Assembly: GCA_944393725.1 (NCBI GenBank)
Contig: CALYBC010000009.1
Span: forward strand, 122,595 to 186,594
Direction: 5' to 3'
Origin: an uncultured Alphaproteobacteria bacterium
GTDB lineage: Bacteria; Pseudomonadota; Alphaproteobacteria; RF32; CAG-239
Length of the DNA: 64,000 nucleotides
Shown: in pieces, positions 42,234-51,903 of the stretch
Numbering within the stretch: the first letter of the stretch is position 1
Layout of the letters: every line of letters starts with the position of its first letter
The notes under the pieces: generated by a model
Told to the model about the DNA's origin: nothing
The model's input: only the letters and a program-made list of their open reading frames with translations
Databases searched by the model: none
Program-made: the position numbers and the translations under genes

Positions 42234-44456
42234 ATGCCTGAAATTGAAGAAAAAATAAAAACCGTATCTTTGGCCGAAGAACTTAGTAATCGCTACCTTT
42301 CTTATGCGATGTCTACCATCGTGGCTCGTTCGCTGCCTGATGTGCGTGACGGCTTGAAGCCGGTGCATCGTCGTCTTTTGTATGCTATGCGCCAGTTGCA
42401 CCTTGATCCTAAATCAGGTTTTAAAAAGTGCGCCAGAGTGGTCGGTGATGTTATCGGTAAATATCACCCGCACGGTGATAGTGCGGTATATGGTGCCATG
42501 TGTCGTTTGGCTCAAGATTTTTCGGTCAGATATCCTTTGGTGGACGGGCAGGGCAACTTTGGTAATATAGACGGGGACAGTCCGGCGGCAATGCGTTATA
42601 CCGAGGCAAGACTTACGGAGTTTGCCATTGCCTTGATGGAAGGTCTTAATGAAGATGCCGTTGATTTTATGGATACTTATGACGGCGAAGAACAAGAGCC
42701 TGTCGTTATGCCCGGTGCAGTTCCTAATTTGCTTTGCAACGGTTCGAGCGGTATTGCAGTCGGTATGGCTACAAATATACCACCGCATAATCTGGCAGAA
42801 GTTTGTGATGCTTTATTGCTGATGATTGAAAAGCCTGATTGCTCAATCGAAAGTTTGGTGCGCAAAATAAAGGGTCCGGATTTTCCGACCGGAGGAATTA
42901 TCGTTGATAAATTTGCAACCATTCTTGATGCTTATACCACCGGAAAAGGAAACTTTAGAATCAGAGCAAAGTGGCAAAAAGAAGATTTAGGAATGGGTCA
43001 ATACCAAATCGTGGTTACCGAAATTCCGTATCAGGTCATAAAGTCAAAGCTTATTGAAAAAATAGCCATTTTGTTGCAAGAAAAGAAACTTCCGTTGCTT
43101 AATGATGTCAGAGATGAATCGGCACAAGATGTCAGAATCGTATTGGAACCTAAAAATCGCAATGTCGATGCCAATATGTTGATGGAACTCTTGTTTAAGC
43201 AGACCGAATTAGAAGCTAAGTTCAACATGAATATGAATGTGCTTGATTCCGACGGTGTTCCCAGAGTAATGAGCATTGCCGAAGTATTAAGAGAGTTCTT
43301 AAATCATCGCTTGATTGTTTTGGAAAGACGCACCAAGTATCGTTTGCAAAAGATTATCAACCGTTTGGAAATACTTTCGGGGTATTTGATAGCTTATCTT
43401 AATTTGGATGAGGTTATTCATATTATTCGCAACGAAGATGAACCTAAGCCTAAATTAATGGAAAAATTTAAGCTTTCTGATGTGCAGGCTGAATCAATAC
43501 TTAATATGAAATTGAGAAACTTACGCAAGCTTGAAGAAGCCGACATCAGAAAAGAGTTTGATGACTTAACGGCAGAAAAACAAGAGCTTGATGCTTTGTT
43601 GGCGGATGAAAATCTGCGTTGGCAAAAAGTAGCAGAAGAAATCAAAGCAATCAGAGAAAAATTTGGTAAAAAGACGGCTCTGGGGCGTCGCAGAACCGAA
43701 TTTGCCGAAGTTGATGTCGAGAATATTGATATTTCAATCGAAGCTTTGGTCGAAAAAGAGCCTATTACCATAATATTGTCGGAAAAAGGGTGGATAAGAG
43801 CCATGAAAGGTCATATCCCCTTGAATGAAGAATTTAAGTTTAAGGATGATGATTGCTTGCTTAAGGCTATCCATGCGCAGACCACCGATAAGATAATTTT
43901 GTTTGATACCGTGGGTAAGTTCTATAATATCAACGCTTGTGATGTTCCTTCGGGGCGTGGTTTCGGACAACCTTTAAGATTAATGGTCGATTTAGGTAAT
44001 AATGATAATATTACCGAAATGTTTGTATTTGAGCCCAAAGCTTCTTATCTTATTGCTTCGGACAAAGGGTATGGCTTTATTGTCGATGAGAACCATCTTA
44101 TTGCTCAAACCCGCCAAGGACGCAAGATTATGAATGTGGCCGAAGGAGAGAAGACATTATTCTGCAAAAAAGTGGTCGGCGATATGGTGGCTATGATTGG
44201 TGATAATCGGAAAATATTGGTATTTAAAATGGAAGAAATTCCGACTATTGCTCGCGGACGCGGCGTGTGTTTGCAAAAATATAAAGACGGTGGCTTGAGC
44301 GATATCCAAATCTTTAATCAAGAAGACGGTTTTAGTTATAATCGTGCCGGAGGTGTCAGTGTTGAAAAAGATTTACTTACATGGCTTGGTCACAGAGCTC
44401 AGGTCGGAAAGCTTGCTCCGTTTGGCTTTTCTAAGGATAATAAGTTTTTGAAATAG
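42234..44456 (+). CDS. parC: DNA topoisomerase IV subunit A
   Basis: Breakage-reunion subunit that decatenates daughter chromosomes with ParE. The N-terminal domain has [14 protein letters not shown], the quinolone-determining [12 protein letters not shown] and the catalytic Tyr in AMRYTEARL. The C-terminal part is a beta-pinwheel of diverged repeats without the GyrA-box (QRRGGRG-like), which favours ParC over GyrA, as does the 740-residue length. It follows recO by eight bases. The Ser of HPHGDS is the usual quinolone-sensitive residue. Confidence 0.94.
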   Translation: MPEIEEKIKTVSLAEELSNRYLSYAMSTIVARSLPDVRDGLKPVHRRLLYAMRQLHLDPKSGFKKCARVVGDVIGKYHPHGDSAVYGAMCRLAQDFSVRYPLVDGQGNFGNIDGDSPAAMRYTEARLTEFAIALMEGLNEDAVDFMDTYDGEEQEPVVMPGAVPNLLCNGSSGIAVGMATNIPPHNLAEVCDALLLMIEKPDCSIESLVRKIKGPDFPTGGIIVDKFATILDAYTTGKGNFRIRAKWQKEDLGMGQYQIVVTEIPYQVIKSKLIEKIAILLQEKKLPLLNDVRDESAQDVRIVLEPKNRNVDANMLMELLFKQTELEAKFNMNMNVLDSDGVPRVMSIAEVLREFLNHRLIVLERRTKYRLQKIINRLEILSGYLIAYLNLDEVIHIIRNEDEPKPKLMEKFKLSDVQAESILNMKLRNLRKLEEADIRKEFDDLTAEKQELDALLADENLRWQKVAEEIKAIREKFGKKTALGRRRTEFAEVDVENIDISIEALVEKEPITIILSEKGWIRAMKGHIPLNEEFKFKDDDCLLKAIHAQTTDKIILFDTVGKFYNINACDVPSGRGFGQPLRLMVDLGNNDNITEMFVFEPKASYLIASDKGYGFIVDENHLIAQTRQGRKIMNVAEGEKTLFCKKVVGDMVAMIGDNRKILVFKMEEIPTIARGRGVCLQKYKDGGLSDIQIFNQEDGFSYNRAGGVSVEKDLLTWLGHRAQVGKLAPFGFSKDNKFLK

Positions 44457-44458
44457 CT

Positions 44459-44641
44459 ATGGAAGGTGTTTTGTTTGAATATGTGAGATACGGTACTTCG
44501 GTAAAGGTTACGGCGATTGAACCGCAAACCAAAATTGAGGCCGTGGTCATCGTTCCGGCAGATATTCCGGAGGCACAAATGCAGGCTCGGGCTTTGCAAA
44601 AGCTGCTATATATTTTGAATAAAAAAATAGATGAAAATTGA
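44459..44641 (+). CDS. Small conserved protein, DUF6898-like
   Basis: A 60-residue protein starting two bases after the parC stop. The layout FEYVRYGTSVKVTAIEPQT-xEAVVIVPADIPEAQ-x-ALQKLLYILN (as a pattern) resembles the small DUF6898 proteins found in alphaproteobacteria: two or three strands then a helix. Function unknown. Tight coupling to parC and a terminator 70 bases on support a real gene. The identification is from memory of the family pattern and is moderate. Confidence 0.65.
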   Translation: MEGVLFEYVRYGTSVKVTAIEPQTKIEAVVIVPADIPEAQMQARALQKLLYILNKKIDEN

Positions 44642-44710
44642 AATCTCTGTGGATAAAAAACCATAACCTGATGATTGTGTTTCCAATTTTAAAAAATTTT
44701 TTTATAATGC

Positions 44711-44741
44711 CCCCGAGAACTTGTTTCTCGGGGAATTTTTT
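44711..44741 (+). terminator. Rho-independent terminator
   Basis: CCCCGAGAA / TTCTCGGGG with a 5-base loop and TTTTTT (after AA). It ends the kdsA-recO-parC transcript and lies just before the large coiled-coil gene. Confidence 0.88.
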
Positions 44742-44754
44742 ATGGGGAAAACTA

Positions 44755-47700
44755 ATGTCGGACAAGACTACTGACAAGGCTGCCGCTTTGCCGCAATTTA
44801 TGAAAGAAAATACAAATTCTTTTGAAATTGAAGAAAAAGAATCTTGGCTTAATCAAAATTTACATAAGTTAATGATTGCAATCAGCATTATCTGGTTTGC
44901 CGTCGTGTTAATTTATGTTACTCAATTTTTCGGGTGGTCAAATCTGTTTTTGATGATGCCGGATGAATTTGGAGGCTTTTTGGCCGGAGTAACGTTGCCT
45001 TTGGCTATAATTTGGGTGGTGATGGCCTATATTGATCGTGGCTCGGCTTTTAATAAAGAAGCTAAATTCTTGCGTGCTTATATGAACCAATTAGTTTACC
45101 CTGAAGACGGTGCTCCCCAAACTGCCAAGGCTATGGCTGATGCAATTCGCTCACAAGTCGTTGAGCTGCAACAAGTTTCTAAATTAGCTCATGAACAGAC
45201 TTCCCAGATTAAAGATGCTATTAAAGAAAATGTTGATGATTTTGCCAAGCTGGTTGCCAAATTAGATAATTATTCTTCCAAAACAATCGTGGAACTTAGT
45301 GACGGGGTTAAGTTCTTAACTGCAAATTTTGAAAATATTTTGAGCAGAGCACAAACATCAACGCAAAATTTGGCTCAGATAAATCGTGAATTTATTAACG
45401 GAGGAAATGATATAGAAGAGGTCTTGGGGCGGATGTTTGCCAAAATCGTTCCTTGCCTTAATGAAATTAAAGAAACTTCCGAATCTTTAAGAAGTGTTAC
45501 CGATAATTCGTCAGAAGATATTGTAAAAGCGAATGAAAATTTGCAAGCCTATATCGAAAAAACAAATGTTTCTATGGCTGCAATGCGGAATTTGCTGGAG
45601 GCTCAAATCGGTGCTTTGAAACAAGTGGCTGATAAAACAAAATCTAACAGTGATGAAATGAAATCTGTTTTGGCCGGAGAACTCAGTGAATTTGATGAAA
45701 TTATTCAAAAACACGGACAAAAACTTAATCAAGTACTTATTGAGGCCGAAAAATCCGCTAAAGAAAAAACCGATGATCTGGCGAAAGCCGCTTTGGCTAA
45801 TATCGGAATTATCAATAATTCCATTAAAAACGGAATGGATGGTATAGGTGATGCCGTGGGAGTGCAAATCGGCAGAATGGATGAAGCCTTGGTCAAAAAT
45901 AATCGTGATATTGCGGCGTTTATCAAGTCTTTGGAAGACAAGGCCGAAAATATCAATAAAAAGTTTGCCGCTCATGGCGAGTTGGTGGCTCAAGAGCTTG
46001 ACAAACTCATGGTCAGAAGTGCTAATTTGGAAGAGGCTATTGCAATGAGAGTAGCTAACCTTGGCGGTATCTCCGAAAAAGCAATAACTTCAATCAAACA
46101 GGTTGATGATGCCTTGAGTGCTAATGTAGCTAATTTAGATGAAAAAGTTTTGGCGGCAAATAATGATATTTTGTCTTATACCGCTACTTTACAAGAAAAG
46201 ACTTCCGATTTTGAGAGAATTTCCGGTGATAGTGCCGATAAAGTTTTGGATTTGACCGAGGTATTGAACAAAAGGTATGAATACTTGCAAAAGGTTACGG
46301 CTGATGGGTTGAAGCAATTACAAAGTGCCGATAAAGAAATTAATTCGGCAACCGAAAATTTGATTGTACAGACGGCTCAATCAGTAGAGAATATTAACAA
46401 AGTGTCGGAAATTATGCAGAAAAACACCAATAACCTCAATGAGGCTTCTTCGGTAGTGGTTATGCAAAGCCAAGTCAGTGAAGCATCATTGTCTCAGCAG
46501 CAGAAACTTATTACCGACACTGCTGCTCGTGTTGAAGGAATTAAAAATGAGCTTAAACGGCAGATTAATGAATTATCTTCGGCTTCCGGTGAGCTGGAAA
46601 AAGATGCCGCTAAGTTGCTTGATAATGTTAAAGCTAATATTGCTAAAATGCTTTCGCAGTGTAATGACGCCATAAATAAGAGCAGAGCCATAAACGATAA
46701 TTTGTCGGAGCAGGCAAATATGTTTGATACTTCGGCAAACAGAACCATGGCAAAAGTTACGCAATTTGAAACGACTTTACTTAAACAGTCTCAAAATATG
46801 GAAACTTTGGCTAAAACCATTGCCGAAAAATCAGAGGAAATCGGTAAAACTTTGGATATACATACCGTGAAATTATCCGATACCTCAAACGAAACAGTTT
46901 CTATGTTGTCTGCATCCATAGCTGATTTTGAAACCAAAAGTGACAATATTTACAGCGTTTCGCAAAATGCGGCTGAATTGATTCAAAAAACCATAACCGG
47001 CTTGGATGATAAAATGGCCACGCTGACAATGCTGCTTAAACAGCAAGAAGGTGATTTTTATGAATATTGTGCCAAAGTGCAGGAAAATGCCGATAAAATG
47101 GCCGATGTTTTACGGAAACAAATCTCCGGTGTCGAGGACGGAGCCGATAAGCTATTTGCAAAGTTGGTGATATTAGAAGATGATACCGGCAGAAGAGCTG
47201 ACGCGATCGCGGAAAGTTCGCAGAAATCATTCGATAAGCTGACAGAAATAGAAAAATCGTTAGCCGACAAGCATGATTTAATTGAAAAAACAGTGGATTT
47301 TGCTTTGGATAAAATGAAAAATGCCAATGAACTGATTGAAAACGGACTGGAAAAATTTGGAAATTCGGTCGAAGGAATAAAGGAAACTACTACCGACACA
47401 ATTAAAGGTCTTCGTGAAAATTCTACTCAACTTAAAGATATACACGAAACGGTCCTTAAAGAAGGTGAGGTATTACAGCATAATCTGGAAAGTCAGATTA
47501 AATATGCAGAGAATGCCGGTGTTAAGTTGTCATCACAAAATAAGAATATCGCCGATATGTTGGAAATGCAGAAAAACAGCATTACCGAAGTGGTGAACAC
47601 CTTAGCTACTCAAGCAAGATTAGGGGAGGCTTCTTTAGCCCAACAATATAAATATCTTACCGATGCAACCGTTGAAGCGACAGCCAAATTGCAAGAAATT

Positions 47701-48921
47701 AATGCCGTATTTAATGGTAATACCGGTGAGATTTTTGAAACAACCAATAAGCTTTCTTATGAATTTGAAGTATTAAGTGATAGATTGCTGAAAGCCTGTG
47801 ATGCCATTAATAAAGCATCAAAGGATTCAATTAAAAATGTTGATCAAATAAGTTTGAGACTTAATCAGTGTAGTGAAGAGCTGGATACAACTATCTATCA
47901 TTCAGTAGAAAATATCGGAAGTGTGTTTAACGAATATGAAAAATATGTTGCCGGTTTTAATACTATAACTTCAGAAACTTCTACCGGTGTTGTTGAGGTT
48001 AATAATCTGATTTCGGCCCAAAGCGACAAAATGCTCAAGATATCAAATGATGCCAAAAAATTAATTGATTGCTTTAATAATGTTTTGAGTGATATTGCTA
48101 ATCAGCTATCTAATAAAGCTAATGAGGCTTATGATAAAGTAAATGGCTTGGGACAAGACCTTAAAAAACTTGGAATGGAAATGGATGATGCGGCTAAGCT
48201 TAGTGCTACGCATTTGGAAAAATCAAGTGATAAAATGCGTGCAACAATTAACGAAGTTGCTTCTAATGCCGAAAGAATTTCGAATACAATACTGTCTTCG
48301 GGAGAAGTATTTATAAAACAATCCGATGCATTGACTGCAATTGCCGATGAAACCGCGGCTAAAGTTAATAACAGTATTGAAAACATGGTTAATGCCGGAA
48401 AAGTTTTTGAAAAACAAGGTGAAGAAATCGTAAAAAGCAGTATCAGGTTTAATGATACCGTCAATACCCAGACCCAAATTCTGAGTGAATGTTCCGGAAA
48501 GGCCGAAAAAGCCTTGCGAGCATTGACAAATAAATATAAAGATATTGATGTAGATACTTTCTTGAAAGATGCCGGAAAAATCATATTTTCTCTGGAGAAT
48601 GTTTCGGTCGATATCAACCGTTTGCTCAATCCTAAAGACGAAGAAGATTTGTGGAAAAAGTTTTATAGCGGCGACACCCAAATATTTGTACGAACAATAG
48701 CTAAAAACATGACTAACGCACAAGTAGCGGCTTTGCGTAAAGAGTTAGAAAAAAATGCCGAGTTGCGTCGGTTAGTGGGGTTGTACTTAAGCGAGTTTGA
48801 AGGATTGGTTGAGAAATCAAAGAACCATGAATATTCGGCGGCCTTGATGGCTGTTATATCAGGTGCTGATCTGGGTAGACTGTATTATGTACTGGCAAAA
48901 GCTCTTAATAAACTAAATTAA
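44755..48921 (+). CDS. Large membrane-anchored coiled-coil protein, 1388 residues
   Basis: Not recognised by name. Residues 1-35 are polar, followed by two membrane helices (about 38-58 and 73-92) with a short loop, so both ends face the cytoplasm. About 1140 residues of helical, Ala/Lys/Glu/Asn-rich sequence follow, with apolipoprotein- or chemoreceptor-like repeats. A compact conserved-looking domain closes the protein (about 1255-1388; FVRTIAKNMTNAQVAALR, RRLVGLYLSEFEGLV, GADLGRLYYVLAKAL). The start is ATG 44755 with GGGGAA upstream; a longer frame from 44638 runs through the terminator. Topology recalls the Caulobacter polarity factor TipN (two N-terminal helices, long coiled coil), but homology is not shown. 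It may be a structural or polar-organising protein. Confidence 0.75.
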   Translation: MSDKTTDKAAALPQFMKENTNSFEIEEKESWLNQNLHKLMIAISIIWFAVVLIYVTQFFGWSNLFLMMPDEFGGFLAGVTLPLAIIWVVMAYIDRGSAFNKEAKFLRAYMNQLVYPEDGAPQTAKAMADAIRSQVVELQQVSKLAHEQTSQIKDAIKENVDDFAKLVAKLDNYSSKTIVELSDGVKFLTANFENILSRAQTSTQNLAQINREFINGGNDIEEVLGRMFAKIVPCLNEIKETSESLRSVTDNSSEDIVKANENLQAYIEKTNVSMAAMRNLLEAQIGALKQVADKTKSNSDEMKSVLAGELSEFDEIIQKHGQKLNQVLIEAEKSAKEKTDDLAKAALANIGIINNSIKNGMDGIGDAVGVQIGRMDEALVKNNRDIAAFIKSLEDKAENINKKFAAHGELVAQELDKLMVRSANLEEAIAMRVANLGGISEKAITSIKQVDDALSANVANLDEKVLAANNDILSYTATLQEKTSDFERISGDSADKVLDLTEVLNKRYEYLQKVTADGLKQLQSADKEINSATENLIVQTAQSVENINKVSEIMQKNTNNLNEASSVVVMQSQVSEASLSQQQKLITDTAARVEGIKNELKRQINELSSASGELEKDAAKLLDNVKANIAKMLSQCNDAINKSRAINDNLSEQANMFDTSANRTMAKVTQFETTLLKQSQNMETLAKTIAEKSEEIGKTLDIHTVKLSDTSNETVSMLSASIADFETKSDNIYSVSQNAAELIQKTITGLDDKMATLTMLLKQQEGDFYEYCAKVQENADKMADVLRKQISGVEDGADKLFAKLVILEDDTGRRADAIAESSQKSFDKLTEIEKSLADKHDLIEKTVDFALDKMKNANELIENGLEKFGNSVEGIKETTTDTIKGLRENSTQLKDIHETVLKEGEVLQHNLESQIKYAENAGVKLSSQNKNIADMLEMQKNSITEVVNTLATQARLGEASLAQQYKYLTDATVEATAKLQEINAVFNGNTGEIFETTNKLSYEFEVLSDRLLKACDAINKASKDSIKNVDQISLRLNQCSEELDTTIYHSVENIGSVFNEYEKYVAGFNTITSETSTGVVEVNNLISAQSDKMLKISNDAKKLIDCFNNVLSDIANQLSNKANEAYDKVNGLGQDLKKLGMEMDDAAKLSATHLEKSSDKMRATINEVASNAERISNTILSSGEVFIKQSDALTAIADETAAKVNNSIENMVNAGKVFEKQGEEIVKSSIRFNDTVNTQTQILSECSGKAEKALRALTNKYKDIDVDTFLKDAGKIIFSLENVSVDINRLLNPKDEEDLWKKFYSGDTQIFVRTIAKNMTNAQVAALRKELEKNAELRRLVGLYLSEFEGLVEKSKNHEYSAALMAVISGADLGRLYYVLAKALNKLN

Positions 48922-48940
48922 AATAGAAAGTTGTTGAAAA

Positions 48941-49258
48941 TTGGCTTATTCAAAGATAGATAATTATGTTGCTTCTTTACAACGGCAAGTTGCTGATATT
49001 GCAGGAAAAGTTAAAAAAATGCAAAATTCGGCAAGTTTTGAGCCGGCAGAAGAATATAATTATTCTTTGGGAGTAGAAAATATAGCATATACTCCGGTGA
49101 AGGCAGAAGTGTTTTCCGGCACTTTGGGGCAGATGGATAATGCTGATTGCGGATATGCAGCCGAGTCATACCAAGCCGTAGCCACGACAAAAGAAAAATC
49201 GCCGATAGTTGAGGGGTTGATTTTTAATAATAACAAGAAATTTGATTTTAGAGTGTAG
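48941..49258 (+). CDS. Small hypothetical protein, 105 residues
   Basis: Unrecognised. It starts at TTG 48941, 19 bases after the coiled-coil gene, and ends four bases before dusB. The first 27 residues form an amphipathic helix (SKIDNYVASLQRQVADI), the rest looks unstructured with acidic and aromatic residues. No membrane segment or catalytic motif. Its place between two close genes on the same strand, with no better frame, supports it moderately; the start codon is weak. Confidence 0.45.
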   Translation: MAYSKIDNYVASLQRQVADIAGKVKKMQNSASFEPAEEYNYSLGVENIAYTPVKAEVFSGTLGQMDNADCGYAAESYQAVATTKEKSPIVEGLIFNNNKKFDFRV

Positions 49259-49262
49259 CGGT

Positions 49263-50246
49263 ATGATAAATGGCTTGAATAGTAATGTTTTCTTGGCTCC
49301 GATGGCCGGTATCACCGATAAACCGATGCGAAAAATGGTCAATTCGTTCGGCAATGGGAATATTGTTTCGGAAATGGTTGCCATTAATGCTTTATCTCGA
49401 AAAAATCCTAAAACATACAGAATCGCAGATGTCAGAGATGAAAATTATCCGGTAATCGTGCAGTTGGTCGGAAATGACCCGAAAATTTTTGTTTCGGCGG
49501 TTGAGTTGATTGAAGAATTGGGGGCTTATTCCATCGATATTAACATGGGGTGTCCGGTAAAAAAAATTGTGGCTAATAAGTCGGGTTCATATCTGATGAA
49601 AGACATGGAGTTGGCTGCAAAAATCATAAAAACCGTGAGAAATACAACAAAGTTGCCGGTGAGTGTAAAATTTAGAAAAGGTTGGGATCACAACAGTATT
49701 AATGCCGTAAATTTTGCCAAAATGTGTGAGGATTGCGGGGCAGATTATGTTACAGTTCACGGACGGACGCGTTCTGATTTCTATTCAGGCACGGCTGACT
49801 GGGATATTATTGCCAAAGTCAAACAGTCGGTGAAAATTCCGGTGATTGGTAACGGTGATGTTGATACTCCAGAAAAGGCAAAAGAAATGCTTGAATATAC
49901 GAAAGCTGACGGGGTTATGATCGGAAGAGCCGCTCTTGGGTGCCCGTGGCTTATTGCACAAGTGCATAATTATTTACATAATCAAGAAAATAATTTTACT
50001 GTTAATGTAGATTTAATAAAAGCCACCTTGCTTACTCATATAAATGAATTAGCAAATTATTATGGTGAAAAATTAGCTTTAGCATTATCCAGAAAATATG
50101 TGTGCTGGTATTCTAAAAACATGCGTGATGCCAAAAAATTTAGAGAAATATATATGAAGTTGGCTAATTTTGAAAATGCATTGCAGGAAATTGATAAATT
50201 TTTTGTGACTGATAATTTTGTAAACAGTGAGGAGGCCGACAGATGA
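49263..50246 (+). CDS. dusB: tRNA-dihydrouridine synthase B
   Basis: FMN enzyme that reduces uridines in the tRNA D-loop. The TIM-barrel carries the Dus motifs: FLAPMAGITDKPMR, INMGCPVKKI with catalytic Cys, VTVHGRTRSDFYSG, VIGNGDVDTPEKA and MIGRAALGCPW. The 327-residue length and helical C-terminus suit DusB (NifR3). ATG 49263 is preferred over an upstream frame start inside the preceding gene. It overlaps trkA by four bases. In most alphaproteobacteria ntrB, ntrC, ntrY and ntrX lie between these two. Confidence 0.94.
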   Translation: MINGLNSNVFLAPMAGITDKPMRKMVNSFGNGNIVSEMVAINALSRKNPKTYRIADVRDENYPVIVQLVGNDPKIFVSAVELIEELGAYSIDINMGCPVKKIVANKSGSYLMKDMELAAKIIKTVRNTTKLPVSVKFRKGWDHNSINAVNFAKMCEDCGADYVTVHGRTRSDFYSGTADWDIIAKVKQSVKIPVIGNGDVDTPEKAKEMLEYTKADGVMIGRAALGCPWLIAQVHNYLHNQENNFTVNVDLIKATLLTHINELANYYGEKLALALSRKYVCWYSKNMRDAKKFREIYMKLANFENALQEIDKFFVTDNFVNSEEADR

Positions 50247-51598
50247 GAATAATTGTTTGCGGTGCCGGAAATCTTGGCAAAAGTGTGGTTAGTTACTTGG
50301 TAAAAGGAAACAATGATATCGTTGTTATTGATGATAATCAACGCAATTTGGATGAAGTGGCAAAAGAATTCGATGTATTGCCCATATTAGGTAAACCTTC
50401 ACATCCCGATGTTTTGGAAAGAGCAGGGGCTAAAGACTGTGATATGATTTTGGCCGTCAGCGACGTTGATGAAGTGAATATGATTGTTTGTCAACTGGCG
50501 TATACTTTGTTTGCAATTCCTAAAAAAATTGCGGCAATTAACAGCAAAACTTTTTTGGATCCGTTATGGGGAATGCTTTATAATGATAATCATTTGCCGA
50601 TTGATTTATTGATATCCCCGGATATTGATATTGCTGATAATATATTAAAAATTTTGAAATATCCAGGGTGTTCGGGGATTATTTCGGTGCTAAATGAAAA
50701 GTACTGTATTTTAACCATAAATATAAAAGAAAATTGTCCTTTCTTAAACGCAGAACTTATACAAGTATCTCGTCATGACGGCATTGATATCGGATTTGTT
50801 AATATTATAAGAAATAATCAAAGCTTTTTACCTGATATGTATGAAACTCTGCAAGTAAACGATGAAGTTAATATATTGATAAAAACTTCTGATATTTATG
50901 GCGTTATAAGTGCCTTTGGTCTGGAAAAACCAACAAATGAAAGATTGGTGATTTTTGGCGGTAATGAAATAGCCGAATATATTGGCGATAAGATAGAAAA
51001 TGATGACACAATTACCTCTTGTCGCTTGATTGAAGAAGATATTGATAATGCTCAGCGGTTGGCAAAAAAATTAAATCATGTGGTGGTTATACATGGAGAA
51101 ATGATGAGCGATGTTATCTTAAAAGAAGCTGAAATTAATCGTGCAGATGCGGCTATTGCATTAACAGATAATGATAAAGATAATCTTTTGGCAGCACTAC
51201 TTGCTTCAAAAAACGGTGTGTTGACAACAATTTCGGTAATTAATACTCCATCATATAATAATCTGATGTTTAGTGTTACCGATAATATATTGATTGACAG
51301 GAGTGCCGTTACAATATCAAAAATATTAAAAGAAATCAGAACAGCAAAGCTTAAAAAGGCTTATTCCGTGTCCAGAGAACAAGGAGAAATTTGGGAAATA
51401 AAGCTAAGTGAAGGAATGATCTGCTGTAATAAAAAAATCGGTGAACTTAATATGGCTAAAAATTGTCGTGTTTTTGCCATATTACGCGGTGATGATTTGA
51501 TCCTTCCGGATCAGATTACCAAATTGGAAGTGGATGATTTGATATTGGTGTATGTCGATTCAACAGCCGTAAAACAATCTGAACAAATTTTTTCGTAA
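50243..51598 (+). CDS. trkA: Trk potassium uptake regulator TrkA
   Basis: Peripheral membrane, NAD(H)/ATP-binding subunit that gates TrkH (encoded at 19167). The 451-residue protein is a duplicated TrkA-N/TrkA-C unit: the first Rossmann motif is CGAGNLGKSVV (5-15), the second half begins near IFGGNEIAEYI (about 235). AGGAGG lies eight bases before the ATG, inside the dusB end. Normal length and domain order. Confidence 0.94.
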   Translation: MRIIVCGAGNLGKSVVSYLVKGNNDIVVIDDNQRNLDEVAKEFDVLPILGKPSHPDVLERAGAKDCDMILAVSDVDEVNMIVCQLAYTLFAIPKKIAAINSKTFLDPLWGMLYNDNHLPIDLLISPDIDIADNILKILKYPGCSGIISVLNEKYCILTINIKENCPFLNAELIQVSRHDGIDIGFVNIIRNNQSFLPDMYETLQVNDEVNILIKTSDIYGVISAFGLEKPTNERLVIFGGNEIAEYIGDKIENDDTITSCRLIEEDIDNAQRLAKKLNHVVVIHGEMMSDVILKEAEINRADAAIALTDNDKDNLLAALLASKNGVLTTISVINTPSYNNLMFSVTDNILIDRSAVTISKILKEIRTAKLKKAYSVSREQGEIWEIKLSEGMICCNKKIGELNMAKNCRVFAILRGDDLILPDQITKLEVDDLILVYVDSTAVKQSEQIFS

Positions 51599-51604
51599 AA
51601 AACT

Positions 51605-51633
51605 TTGACAGAGAAAGAAAAATAATATTAAAT
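51605..51633 (+). promoter_or_regulatory. Candidate promoter of hfq
   Basis: Perfect -35 TTGACA (51605-51610), a 17-base spacer and TTAAAT (51628-51633), immediately after the trkA stop and 44 bases before hfq. Confidence 0.55.
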
Positions 51634-51677
51634 AAAGGAAATTTGAGATAAATAATAAATAAAAAGGGATTAATTCT

Positions 51678-51893
51678 ATGAGTACAAATCAAGAAATCGA
51701 AACAAAATTTCTCAATAAACTTAAGTCAGAAGAAGTATCCGTGACCGTATTTTTGGTAAATGGGGTTAAACTGCAAGGCATAATTACTTGGTTTGATGAT
51801 ACTTCCTTGTTGTTGCGTCGTGACGGGCATACACAGTTGGTGTATAAGCATGCAGTTTCGACGATAATGCCGGGCGATCCGGTTGATCTCTAG
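51678..51893 (+). CDS. hfq: RNA chaperone Hfq
   Basis: Hexameric Sm-like protein that pairs small RNAs with mRNAs. The 71-residue chain holds Sm1 ([19 protein letters not shown] as pattern) and Sm2 with VYKHAVSTI, where the YKH motif binds RNA. GGGATTAA lies upstream. hfq followed by hflX is the standard order. Confidence 0.97.
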   Translation: MSTNQEIETKFLNKLKSEEVSVTVFLVNGVKLQGIITWFDDTSLLLRRDGHTQLVYKHAVSTIMPGDPVDL

Positions 51894-51903
51894 GTCTTGA
51901 AAT

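Noticed and set aside
42234-44456. Gyrase subunit A
   Set aside because: The GyrA-box is missing from the C-terminal pinwheel and the length is that of ParC.
44638-44754. Longer N-terminus for the 1388-residue protein
   Set aside because: The upstream frame runs through a strong terminator hairpin; ATG 44755 has a ribosome binding site and gives a normal start.
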